A DNA stretch of 64,000 nucleotides, from positions 62,001 through 126,000 of the forward strand of contig NZ_LMWH01000015.1 in NCBI RefSeq assembly GCF_001507435.1, in the 5' to 3' direction. The notes beneath the pieces are model-generated. The model was not told the origin of the DNA. It searched no databases and was given only the letters and a program-made list of their open reading frames with translations. Positions 15,664 through 24,061 of the stretch are shown here, piece by piece. This DNA comes from Streptomyces sp. NRRL F-5122. GTDB taxonomy: Bacteria > Actinomycetota > Actinomycetes > Streptomycetales > Streptomycetaceae. Each line of letters opens with the position of its first letter. The stretch's first letter is position 1. The translations under genes and the position numbers were made by a program.

Positions 15664-15975
15664 CTTGTCTCCTATGCGAGTCGATCCGCAGTGGTGGCAC
15701 CCGCCGACCGTCGTGGGGGGACACCACCTTTCCCTCACTTTTCATCGAGATGACGCCGCGCGCATCCTGAGAGGCCAGGCCTCGCCGGACATGAAGCCGA
15801 CCGTGATCGGGCCTTCACACAACGTGAGTTGACGCTCGGTGTGCGTGATGGGGCATGTCGACGGATACCTGCCCGGCCGAGACGTAGTGCACCTCCCGGA
15901 CGGGGGTGGCGAGCCATGTACAAGGTGCGGAGCGACGGGCGGTACACCGCACTTCATGCGGCGTACGGTGGACGC
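15664..15975. other. Divergent promoter region
   Basis: A 312-bp gap between the small leftward gene and the rightward Lrp gene. It should hold both promoters; an Lrp site near 15895-15960 is plausible but not identifiable. If the Lrp protein starts at ATG 15916, the gap is 252 bp. Confidence 0.3.
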
Positions 15976-16467
15976 ATGGACATGGACGCACTGGACCGCG
16001 CCCTGCTGCGCGAGCTGCAGGACGACGCACGGCAGACGAACCGGGACCTCGCCGCCAAGACCGGTGTGTCACCGTCCACCTCGCTCGAGCGGGTGCGGCT
16101 GCTGCGTGAGCGGGGGGTCATCACGGGTTACCACGCGGCCGTGGAGCTGGAGGCGCTGGGCCGTCCCGTACAGGCCCTCATCGCGGTCCGGATCCGGCCG
16201 CCGGCCCGCCCGGTCATCGAGGGCTTCCGCGAGTGGGCCGCCCGACTGCCGGAAACCATCGGGCTGTTCGTCACGTCCGGTTCCCACGATTTCCTCATCC
16301 ACATCGCCGTCCCGGACGTCAACGGCGTCTACGCCTTTGTCATCGACCGGCTGACCGAGCGCCGCGAGGTCGCCGACGTGCAGACCACCCTGGCGTACGA
16401 GCATGTCCGCTCGCGCCGCATCGAACCCGCCGCGGAACGGCCGCGCGACCGGCGCAAGGGCCGCTGA
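15976..16467 (+). CDS. Lrp/AsnC-family transcriptional regulator
   Basis: A 163-residue protein with the AsnC HTH (LDRALLRELQDDARQTNRD, then LAAKTGVSPSTSLERVRLL) and a RAM domain (~70-145) containing the conserved SGSHDFLIHIAVPDV. ATG 15976 (or 15982) gives the canonical MDxLDRALL start; ATG 15916 would add 20 atypical residues. The basic tail RRIEPAAERPRDRRKGR is longer than usual. A DUF2000 gene follows 178 bp downstream on the same strand and is a likely neighbour target. Confidence 0.85.
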   Translation: MDMDALDRALLRELQDDARQTNRDLAAKTGVSPSTSLERVRLLRERGVITGYHAAVELEALGRPVQALIAVRIRPPARPVIEGFREWAARLPETIGLFVTSGSHDFLIHIAVPDVNGVYAFVIDRLTERREVADVQTTLAYEHVRSRRIEPAAERPRDRRKGR

Positions 16468-16645
16468 CGCACAAAGACGCGACGACCGCACATGTGGTGC
16501 TGCGGACGCGGGATCGCCGCACGACGTACGGAGCCGCGCCGCCTCGCATCCGTCTTCCGAGCGAAGTTCGGCCAGGATGTCTCACACCCGCATAGACGCC
16601 TACGCTCTTCGTGCCAGATCGCAGAAATGCGCAGGAGAGCAGGCA

Positions 16646-17131
16646 ATGGCCGACGAAATGACATCCACCGCCCCCATCGGCTTCGCGTCCGAGGAGATCG
16701 ACCCGACCGTTTCGACCCGCGCGGCGCGCCTGAAGTGGGTCGTGGTCGTCGACCGCGACCTTCCGCCGGGACGCGCCGTGAACGCCGCCGTCTGCGCTGC
16801 GGCTGCCACGCAGTCGTCGGTGGCGGGACTGCTCGGCGAGGACGCGGCCGACGCCGAAGGCACCGTTCACCCGGGATTGCCCTGGAGCGGCTGCTCGATC
16901 CTGGCCGCGGACGCGGCAGCCCTCCGCGCCATCCGTGCCAAGGCGGCGTCCTACGCGGACACGTTCGTCGCCGACATGCCCGCCCTTGCCCAGGAGACGC
17001 TGGTCTACGCGGACTACCGCGCCGCCCTGGGCAAGACCTCGGCCGAGGACGTCGCCTACTGCGCGGTGAGCATCGTGGGTCCACGCAACCGGGTCGGCAA
17101 GCTCGTCGGGAAGCTCCCCCTTCTGCCATGA
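16646..17131 (+). CDS. DUF2000 family protein
   Basis: A 161-residue protein matching the DUF2000 family: KWVVVVDRDLPPGRAVNAA at residues ~30-48, a central LPWSGCSILAADAAALRAI and the C-terminal DVAYCAVSIVGPRNRVGKLVG. The fold is related to peptidyl-tRNA hydrolase II, but the activity is not established. ATG 16646 sits behind AGGAGAGCAGGCA. The adjacent Lrp gene suggests amino-acid-linked control. It is convergent with the N-formylglutamate amidohydrolase-like gene 53 bp away. Confidence 0.8.
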   Translation: MADEMTSTAPIGFASEEIDPTVSTRAARLKWVVVVDRDLPPGRAVNAAVCAAAATQSSVAGLLGEDAADAEGTVHPGLPWSGCSILAADAAALRAIRAKAASYADTFVADMPALAQETLVYADYRAALGKTSAEDVAYCAVSIVGPRNRVGKLVGKLPLLP

Positions 17132-17184
17132 GCGTCGGGTGCACGGTGTCCGCGCCGTGAGCTCCCGAACCGGCCGCCCCTGCC

Positions 17185-17979
17185 TCAGGACACGGCGCCG
17201 ACCACGGCCGCCAGCGCCGAGGCGAGTCGGGTGACCCCGGGCCCGGCGGCCCCGCCGGGCTCCGTCATGTAGGTGTCGCGCCGGATCTCCACCATCAGTG
17301 CGGCGACCCGTGGGTCCGCCCCGTAGTGGTGAAGGGGAACGTAGGTCCCGGAGAAGGGGCTGTCGACCTCCGTCCCGCCGAACTCCGCGAACGCCTCACG
17401 CGCCCGGTCGAGCAGCTCCCGCGGTGTGTGGAAGGCGTCGGTGCCCAGACACACCGGCGGGCGAGGGCCCTCGCCGTGCATCTCGTAGGGCAGCCGCTCG
17501 GTGGGGTAGGAGTGGACGTCGAGCACGACGGCCCGCCCGGTGGCCGCCAGCCGGCCGGCGACGGCCTCGGTCATCGACCGTGCGTACGGACGGAAGTAAC
17601 GGTCGATCAGCGGTTGCGGGTCGAAGTCGGCGGGGCGCAGCGCCCGGCGGTGCGTCGTGCGGGTGTACACCGCCCCCATCCCCACGGCGAGCATCTCCTC
17701 ACGCTCGTCCGGGAACCGCTCGGGGTCGACCACCAGCCGTGACAGCCGGTTGACGAATCGCCACGGAGCGACCGTCGCGGTCTGTGCGGCAAGACCGGCC
17801 ACGACGTCGGTGTGAGCGTCGGTGATGTGGTCCAGCTCGCGGGAGAGTTCCGTGTCGTCGAGGAGGATGCCGGCCCGCACGTCCGCCGGTATCTCGCGGG
17901 CGGAGTGCGGCACATGAAGAATCACGGGGGACTGCTCGGCACCGGGCAGCAGGGCGAACGGCGCGGCGGCTCGGGACAC
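17185..17979 (-). CDS. N-formylglutamate amidohydrolase-like protein
   Basis: A 264-residue soluble enzyme of the FGase family (HutG-like). The family signatures are HVPHSAREIP near the N-terminus, DHITDAHTD, and DVHSYPTERLPYE in the middle; these histidines and acids are the probable metal ligands. The family hydrolyses N-formyl-L-glutamate to formate and glutamate, but no hut genes are nearby, so the substrate may differ. The GTG at 17979 gives normal length. The gene may belong to a leftward unit with the fructosamine kinase (89-bp gap). Confidence 0.8.
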   Translation of the reverse strand: MSRAAAPFALLPGAEQSPVILHVPHSAREIPADVRAGILLDDTELSRELDHITDAHTDVVAGLAAQTATVAPWRFVNRLSRLVVDPERFPDEREEMLAVGMGAVYTRTTHRRALRPADFDPQPLIDRYFRPYARSMTEAVAGRLAATGRAVVLDVHSYPTERLPYEMHGEGPRPPVCLGTDAFHTPRELLDRAREAFAEFGGTEVDSPFSGTYVPLHHYGADPRVAALMVEIRRDTYMTEPGGAAGPGVTRLASALAAVVGAVS

Positions 17980-18068
17980 GCAGGCTCCTTACGGTCGACG
18001 ACCCGGTGACGGTACCTCCCGGCCCGTCCGCGGCCCGCACCGCGGCCTTCCGCGACCGTGCTCCGCGG

Positions 18069-18926
18069 TCACCCGGTCAGGGCCGCACGTGCCGCGGCCA
18101 GCGCCTGCTCGGCGTAGCCGCGGCCGAACAGCACCGTGTGCACCAGGAGCGGGAAGAGCTGGTGCAGCCCGATGCGATCCCGCCAGCCCTCGGCGAGCGG
18201 CGCCGTCTCCTGGTAGCCGTCCAGCACGCGGTCCAGATGCGGGCAGCCGAACAGCTGGAGCATGGCCAGATCGGTCTCCCGGTGCCCGCCGTGCGCGGCC
18301 GGGTCGATGACCCAGACATGTCCGTCGACGCCCCACAGGACGTTGCCGTTCCACAGGTCGCCGTGCAGCCGGGCGGGCGGCTCCACGGGGCCGGCCAGTT
18401 GCGGCAGCCGCTCGCAGACCTGCTCCACCACGGCGGCCTCGGCGCGGCGCAGCGTGCCCTCGTCCACCGCACTGCGCAGATAGGGGAGCACCCGGTGCTC
18501 GGCGTACCAGACCGGCCAGTCGTCGCCCGGGACGTTGCGCATCGGGGCGAGACCGATGTACGCGTCCTCGGGGCCGTCCGGCGGCGGGGCGCCGAAGGCC
18601 GGTGCACCGGCCGCGTGCAGGGCGGCCAGGTCACGGCCGAAGCGGGCCGCCGCCCCGGCGCTCGGCCGGCCGGCCGGGACGCGGTCGGTGACCAACCATC
18701 CCGCGTCGTGGCCGTGCACGGGCGGGACCCGCACCGTGCCGGCGTCCGCCAGCCAGCGCAGACCCGCCGACTCGGCCCGCATCGCGCCGGGATCCGAGCC
18801 GCGCTTGACCATCACCACATGACCGTCGAGGAGGGTCACTTCGGTGAGCGCCCCGGACAGCGGGCGCTCATCCGTCACCGGGCGTCCGGTGAGCCGGGCC
18901 GCCGCGGCCCACGGGCCTTCGGACAT
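18069..18926 (-). CDS. Fructosamine/ketosamine-3-kinase family protein
   Basis: A 285-residue protein with a protein-kinase-like fold. It shows the lysine-containing VVMVKRGSDPGAMRAES, the catalytic loop ARLHGDLWNGNVLW and the metal-binding VIDPAAHGGHRETDLAML, all hallmarks of the fructosamine kinase family. Members phosphorylate ketoamine adducts on proteins or free amino acids so that they decay, a form of deglycation. ATG 18926 is used. It lies between the epimerase gene (109-bp gap) and the FGase-like gene on the same strand. Confidence 0.85.
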   Translation of the reverse strand: MSEGPWAAAARLTGRPVTDERPLSGALTEVTLLDGHVVMVKRGSDPGAMRAESAGLRWLADAGTVRVPPVHGHDAGWLVTDRVPAGRPSAGAAARFGRDLAALHAAGAPAFGAPPPDGPEDAYIGLAPMRNVPGDDWPVWYAEHRVLPYLRSAVDEGTLRRAEAAVVEQVCERLPQLAGPVEPPARLHGDLWNGNVLWGVDGHVWVIDPAAHGGHRETDLAMLQLFGCPHLDRVLDGYQETAPLAEGWRDRIGLHQLFPLLVHTVLFGRGYAEQALAAARAALTG

Positions 18927-19035
18927 GGTCGGCACCTCGTCGCATCGCTCAGGACCTCCGGGAGGAGGCCGGACCACACCGTACGACGGGGGCGGTCCCG
19001 GCCGCTCGGCCGATCCACAGGAGGCCCCACCGGGT

Positions 19036-19998
19036 TCAGCGCCCGAGGAAAGTGCGGAACCACTCGATCGTGCGGCGCAATCCGTCCTCGGTATCCACCT
19101 CGGGCTCCCAGCCGAGTTTGCCGCGGGCCTGCGTGATGTCCGGGCACCGCGCGGCCGGGTCGCCCGTCGGCCGCGCGACGAAGCGGATCTCCGAGGTGGA
19201 GCCGGTGAGTTCGCTGACGAGACGTGCCAGGCGAAGCACGGTGACCTCGGCGGGATTGCCGATGTCGACCGGGCCCCGCATACCGTGTGCGGCCGCCGCG
19301 AGGATGCCGCGCACGGTGTCGTCGACGTAGCACAGCGACCGGGTCTGCCGACCGTCACCGGTCACCGTGAGCGGCTGGCCGCTCAGCGCCTGCCGGATGA
19401 AGGTGGGCACGGCCCGTCCGTCCTGGCCGCGCATCCGCGGACCGTAGGTGTTGAAGAGCCGCACTATGCCGGTGTCGGTGCCCTTCGCCTCCGCGTGCGC
19501 GGTGGTGAGGGCCTCTCCGAAACGCTTGGCCTCGTCGTACACGCCTCGGGGTCCGACGGGGTTCACATGGCCCCAGTACCGCTCGTCCTGGGGGTTCCCC
19601 TGCGGGTCCCCGTAGACCTCGCAGGTCGAGGCGAGGACGAAGCGGGCGCCCGAGCGATGGGCGAGGTCCAGGGCGTTGCGGGTACCGACGCTGCCGGTGT
19701 CCATCGTGTGCAGGGGGAGCCGCAGATAGTCGGCGGGGGAGGCCGGCGAGGCGAGATGCAGCAGGAGATCGGGAGGCCGACCGACGGTGAACCCCTCGGC
19801 GACGTCGGCCTGTACCAGCGTGAATCCGGGCCGGTCCAGCAGTGCGGCGACGCTCTCGCGCCGGCCGGTGCTGAAGTCGTCCACGCAGGTGACCGCGGTG
19901 CCCGCATCCAGCAGGGTGGCGCACAGGTGCGAGCCGATGAATCCGGCGCCGCCGGTGACGACGGCGTGTTCCCACTGCCGTGACAAGGCGTTGGCCAT
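19036..19998 (-). CDS. NAD-dependent epimerase/dehydratase, UDP-glucuronate decarboxylase-like
   Basis: A 320-residue extended short-chain dehydrogenase. The NAD motif TGGAGFIGSHL is at residues ~15-25, then VDDFSTGRRESV, the catalytic Thr/Ser region ASTCEVYGDP and the Tyr-Lys pair in YDEAKRFGE. The pattern YGDPQGNPQDERYWGHVNPVGPR is split here as YGDPQGNPQDE and YWGHVNPVGPR and is characteristic of UDP-xylose synthase-type decarboxylases. It would act on a nucleotide sugar for envelope or glycoconjugate synthesis. Start ATG 19998; divergent from a SpoIIE gene. Confidence 0.85.
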   Translation of the reverse strand: MANALSRQWEHAVVTGGAGFIGSHLCATLLDAGTAVTCVDDFSTGRRESVAALLDRPGFTLVQADVAEGFTVGRPPDLLLHLASPASPADYLRLPLHTMDTGSVGTRNALDLAHRSGARFVLASTCEVYGDPQGNPQDERYWGHVNPVGPRGVYDEAKRFGEALTTAHAEAKGTDTGIVRLFNTYGPRMRGQDGRAVPTFIRQALSGQPLTVTGDGRQTRSLCYVDDTVRGILAAAAHGMRGPVDIGNPAEVTVLRLARLVSELTGSTSEIRFVARPTGDPAARCPDITQARGKLGWEPEVDTEDGLRRTIEWFRTFLGR

Positions 19999-20364
19999 TC
20001 ACATCCTCTTCCTGTGTCGGCGACTGCGTATCGAGCGCGCTCGGCACCGGACGGCTGACGACGCGAGGGCGCCGAGTACCCCGATCAGCGTCCGTCCGCC
20101 GGACGCCGGAGGCTCGGTGGTCTACGGCAGACGGGTGACTCACGGAGAGCGAGTGCCCAGGTCGGGGCCGTCCCGCCGGACGGCCGCTGCCTCGTCGGGC
20201 CACGAGGGCCGACGCCGGCCTTCCGGACACGGTCCGTCGACGGGAGGTCCCGTGACCGTGACCACGGGGGCGGGCCGTGCTTCCGGCGGTTTTCGCTGGC
20301 TTGCCTCGCGCCGGGGACACTATGGAGTGAGGCACAGCGCCCACCACGTGGCAGGAGCAGAGGC
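19999..20364. other. Divergent promoter region
   Basis: A 366-bp gap between the leftward epimerase and the rightward PAS-GAF-SpoIIE gene. It ends with AGGAG (20353-20357), the ribosome-binding site of the latter. No clear operator or RNA gene was seen. Confidence 0.3.
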
Positions 20365-22467
20365 GTGGTATCGGCTGTGAGAGGAAGATCGGGCATGGGC
20401 AGGGCGGAGTTCTTGGGGGCAGACCAGGGCCCGGCTGCGGCCGGCCCGGCGGTGCCGCCCAGCGGTCTGCTCGATCTGCTGAACGTCGCGGCGGTGGTGC
20501 TGGACGCGGAGGGCCGGGTGGTCTTCTGGAGCCCGCAGGCCGAGGAACTGTTCGGGTACACGCCGGCCGAGGCACTCGGCGAGTTCGCGGCCCGGTTGAT
20601 GGTGCACGAGGAGCACTGGGACGAGGTCATCCGGCTCTTCGGCGCGGTCATGGAGTCCGGCATCGGCTGGGCCGGAGCCTTCCCGATCCGGCACAAGGAC
20701 GGCAGCACCCGCCTGGTGGAGTTCCGCAACATGCGGTTGCTGAACGACGTCGGCGAGTCCTATGCCCTCGGCCTTGCCACCGACCACGCCACCGTCATCC
20801 AGGTCGAGCGGGACGTCGCCCTGTCCGCGCGTCTGGTGTCGCAGTCGCCGATCGGGCTCGCGATCCTGGACCCCGACCTGCGCTACCTCAGCGTGAACCC
20901 GGCACTTGAACGCATCCACGGTCTGACGGCCGCCGAACACCTCGGGCGGCGGGTCAGGGACGTCCTCACCTTCCTCGACGGCGTCGCCATCGAGCGCGTG
21001 ATGCGGCAGGTCATGGAGACCGGCGAGCCGGTCGTGGACCGCTATGTCGTCGGCCGGACCCACGCCGACCCGGATCACGATCACGCCTGGTCCGTCTCGT
21101 ATCACCGGCTGGAGGACTCCGGCGGGCGCATGCTGGGCATGGCCGACTCCGTCATCGACATCACCGAGCGACATCGGGCCGCCGCCGAGGTCGCGGCGGC
21201 CCGCCAGCGCCTGGCACTGATCGCCAAGGCGTCCGCCTCGGTCGGTACCACCCTGGGCCTGGAACAGACGGCGCGCGAGCTCGCCGACGTCGTCGTACCG
21301 GACCTGGCCGACGTGGCTGCGGTGGTCGTGCTCGACCGGGTTCTGGACGGCCGGAGTGCGCCGGGCGCGGCCTCGGGCCGGTTCCGCTCACTGGCGGTCA
21401 GCGCGGCCCACCCGGCGGGGACCGAGCATGCGGCCGGCCCGCTCGAGGAAGCCGCCGCGCACGACGCCGACCGACTGATCACCCGGAGCATCCAGACCCG
21501 CAGGCCGGTGGTGGTCGCCGACACCAGCCACCGGGATCCGCCGGGCGTCGTGCATCCCGAGGAGGCCACCCCCTTCCTCGCGGCCGCCGGGGTGCACTCC
21601 TACCTCGCCGTACCGCTGGTGGCCCGCGGCGAGGTCCTCGGCGCCCTCGACCTCAAACGCACCGACGCCGGCGGGCCCTTCACCGAGGACGACGTGTTCC
21701 TCGCCGGAGAACTGGCCGCCCGCGCCGCGGTGTCCATCGACAACGCCCGCTGGTACCAGGCCCAGCGTCAGACGGCCCTCACCCTGCAGCGAAGCCTGCT
21801 CCCCGTGCTTCCGTCCTACCTGCCCGGCCTGGTGGTCGCCTGCCGCTACCAGCCCGCCGGAGCCGTCGGTGAGATCGGCGGCGACTGGTTCGACGCGATA
21901 CCCCTCCAGGGGGAGAAGTCGGCCCTGGTGGTCGGCGACGTCATGGGCAGCGGGATCAAGGCCGCGGCCACCATGGGCCAGCTGCGCAGTGCCAGCCGGG
22001 CCTTCGCCGAGCTCGACCTGGCGCCCGCCGAGGTGCTCCGGCACCTCGACCATCTGACCGAGGGCGTCGAGCAGACCATCGCCACATGCATCTACTGCGT
22101 CTATGACCCCCACCGGGGAGAGTGCCAGATCTGCCTCGCCGGCCATCTGCCGCCGGCCCTTATGCGGCCCGGCCGGGCGGCGGAGCTGCTGGACCTGCCC
22201 ACCGGCGCCCCGCTGGGGGTCGGCGGGGTCCCCTTCGAGACCGTCACCGTCCCCTTCCGCCCCGGCGACCAGCTCGCCCTCTACACGGACGGTCTGGTCG
22301 AGACCCGGCGCGACCCCATCGACGCCCGCCTGGACACCCTCCTCGACGCCCTTACGGCCACCCACGGCCGCAGTCCGGAGGAGGCGTGCGACTACGTCCT
22401 GGACGCGCTCCGCCCGCCGGGCGGCGAGGACGACGTCGCACTGCTGATCACCCGAGGCAGATCCTGA
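20365..22467 (+). CDS. PAS-PAS-GAF-SpoIIE/PP2C sensor phosphatase
   Basis: A 700-residue cytosolic protein. PAS 1 spans ~33-135 (VFWSPQAEELFGYT), PAS 2 ~150-270 (LDPDLRYLSVNPALERIHG), GAF ~285-460 and SpoIIE ~468-695 with GGDWFDAI, VGDVMGSGIKAAATMGQLR, YTDGLVE and EDDVALLI. All metal ligands are present. It should dephosphorylate STAS antagonists in response to signals sensed by PAS or GAF. The GTG at 20365 lies 7 bp behind AGGAG; an ATG at 20395 is a weaker alternative. It is colinear along its full length with the paralogue at 48375-50441. Confidence 0.88.
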   Translation: MVSAVRGRSGMGRAEFLGADQGPAAAGPAVPPSGLLDLLNVAAVVLDAEGRVVFWSPQAEELFGYTPAEALGEFAARLMVHEEHWDEVIRLFGAVMESGIGWAGAFPIRHKDGSTRLVEFRNMRLLNDVGESYALGLATDHATVIQVERDVALSARLVSQSPIGLAILDPDLRYLSVNPALERIHGLTAAEHLGRRVRDVLTFLDGVAIERVMRQVMETGEPVVDRYVVGRTHADPDHDHAWSVSYHRLEDSGGRMLGMADSVIDITERHRAAAEVAAARQRLALIAKASASVGTTLGLEQTARELADVVVPDLADVAAVVVLDRVLDGRSAPGAASGRFRSLAVSAAHPAGTEHAAGPLEEAAAHDADRLITRSIQTRRPVVVADTSHRDPPGVVHPEEATPFLAAAGVHSYLAVPLVARGEVLGALDLKRTDAGGPFTEDDVFLAGELAARAAVSIDNARWYQAQRQTALTLQRSLLPVLPSYLPGLVVACRYQPAGAVGEIGGDWFDAIPLQGEKSALVVGDVMGSGIKAAATMGQLRSASRAFAELDLAPAEVLRHLDHLTEGVEQTIATCIYCVYDPHRGECQICLAGHLPPALMRPGRAAELLDLPTGAPLGVGGVPFETVTVPFRPGDQLALYTDGLVETRRDPIDARLDTLLDALTATHGRSPEEACDYVLDALRPPGGEDDVALLITRGRS

Positions 22468-22626
22468 CGGACACACCGGACCGGCCGCGCCGGTTGCTCT
22501 GTCCGCTCCGAGGCACAGCAGGTGCGGGATGTCATAGGGGAAGCTCCTTGCGGGGCACCCGCTTGCCGGGCCGTGCGTCGGCGGTCGCCGTAAGCGGATT
22601 GCCGCAGGGTCGGGAGCGCAGGGGCG

Positions 22627-23496
22627 TCATCGACCGCTGCTGTCCGCGGCCGCGTGCACGGTGGGCACCACCCGGCTCAACAGGAGCACCCCCCACAGGA
22701 TGCAGCCGATGCCGATCGCCTCCGGGAGCACCCACCAGCCCGTCCGGATCCGCTCCCCGAAGAGGGTGATACCGAGCAGCAGGCTCACCGTGGCGTCACC
22801 GATGGTGAGCGCCGGCTGCGAAGCGGCGAGCCAGCCCGCCTGAAGGGCGTTCTCCAGCAGCAGGACGGCGCAGACGCCGGTCAGGGCGAACCCGTACGTC
22901 TGCCAGGAGGTCAGGAAGGCGCCGAGGCCCCGGTCGGAGAACGTGCCGGTGGCGGACTTCAGCAACGCCGCGGTGAGTGCGTTGCCGATGGCCGAGGCCG
23001 TGGCCAGTACGGCGGCCCGGAACAGCGGCGGGCGTCCCGGGCGGGCGAGGGCGACCGCCGCGGCCATGAGCCCCACGCAGAGCGCCACCGCCGGGATCCA
23101 GCGGACCATGGGAGCCTGGTCCTCCACACCGGAAGGGGCGGCGGCACCCAGGACGAGCGCGAGGCCGGTGACCACCCCGGTGATGGCCCACCAGACCGGG
23201 GGCGGCAGTCGGCGGCGCATGAGCGAGGCGCCGACGAGCAGGGCGAACGGCAGCTCGAGGACGAAGAGCGGCTGGACCAGGGCCATCGGGCCGTTCACCA
23301 GGGCGAGCGCCTGGAACAGTGCCGCACCGGCGACCCCGGCGACTCCGATCATCCAGGCCGGACGGTGGGCGAGGGCGATCAGGAGCCGCAGACCGCCGCC
23401 GCGGGAGACCGTGGACGCCGCCTTGCGCTGGAACGCGGTCCCCACCGCGTTGCTGGCGGCCCCCAGCACGGCGAACAACGCGGCGAGCACGATCAT
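22627..23496 (-). CDS. DMT-family (EamA-like) integral membrane protein
   Basis: A 289-residue protein with about nine to ten hydrophobic helices in the drug/metabolite transporter pattern. The first helix carries AALFAVLGAASNAVGTAFQRKAA; related proteins share the QRKAA motif, and the later SQPALTIGDATVSLLLGITLFGE is also conserved in the paralogue at 37938-38864. The substrate is unknown. ATG 23496 is preferred over one 27 bp upstream because it begins directly with the hydrophobic segment. It is convergent with the SpoIIE gene. Confidence 0.75.
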   Translation of the reverse strand: MIVLAALFAVLGAASNAVGTAFQRKAASTVSRGGGLRLLIALAHRPAWMIGVAGVAGAALFQALALVNGPMALVQPLFVLELPFALLVGASLMRRRLPPPVWWAITGVVTGLALVLGAAAPSGVEDQAPMVRWIPAVALCVGLMAAAVALARPGRPPLFRAAVLATASAIGNALTAALLKSATGTFSDRGLGAFLTSWQTYGFALTGVCAVLLLENALQAGWLAASQPALTIGDATVSLLLGITLFGERIRTGWWVLPEAIGIGCILWGVLLLSRVVPTVHAAADSSGR

Positions 23497-24061
23497 CTGT
23501 CCAGCATGCCCTGTGCCGGGCACCGGTGCGCCGCAGGCCGGGCCGCGCGGCGCCGGGTCGCGGGCACGCGGGCCGCGGGACGGTACGCATCCGGAGCCGC
23601 GGCAGCGCGCGCCGCACTCCCTCCCAAGGTGGGCGTCGAGTCCGGCAACGAGGCCCTGGCCCTGGCGCTCCGACGCATCGTCACGACCCCGAATTCACCG
23701 TGAGCAAAAGGGAATTCCCATAGCGGCCGACTCCTGCGGCGGCGAGGTCCGCCGTGACGACGACGATCGACCCAGGATCGCCGGGGCCGTTCCCATGGCC
23801 TCGGAACCCGCCGCCCGCGGGCTGCCCGGTGTGGGCGCGACTGCTTTGCCATACCGTTCGCACACGACACACGAGTACATCGTCGGCCGCGACGGAGCCA
23901 TGTGAGGGGACTCCTAGGCACAGTCCCGTCGACCGGCGGGGAGATCTCGAAGCCCAACTCGTGGGGGTGGCGGTCATGTTCGGCGTGCGGCCCGGCTTCC
24001 TCAGGTGACCGTCCGTATCGGCGTGCGGGAGCGGGAGGGTGGCCCGGCGCCGGCTCCGCCG
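23497..24061. other. Gene-free stretch between two leftward membrane-protein genes
   Basis: This 565-bp gap contains several short open frames but none with a credible ribosome-binding site plus family resemblance. A GGGAATTCCC palindrome (23710-23719) is the only symmetric element noted. It presumably holds the DMT promoter and the FUSC gene terminator. Confidence 0.4.

Noticed and set aside
23695..23901. Short leftward open frame in the DMT-FUSC gap
   Set aside because: No convincing ribosome-binding site, low-complexity composition and no family resemblance.
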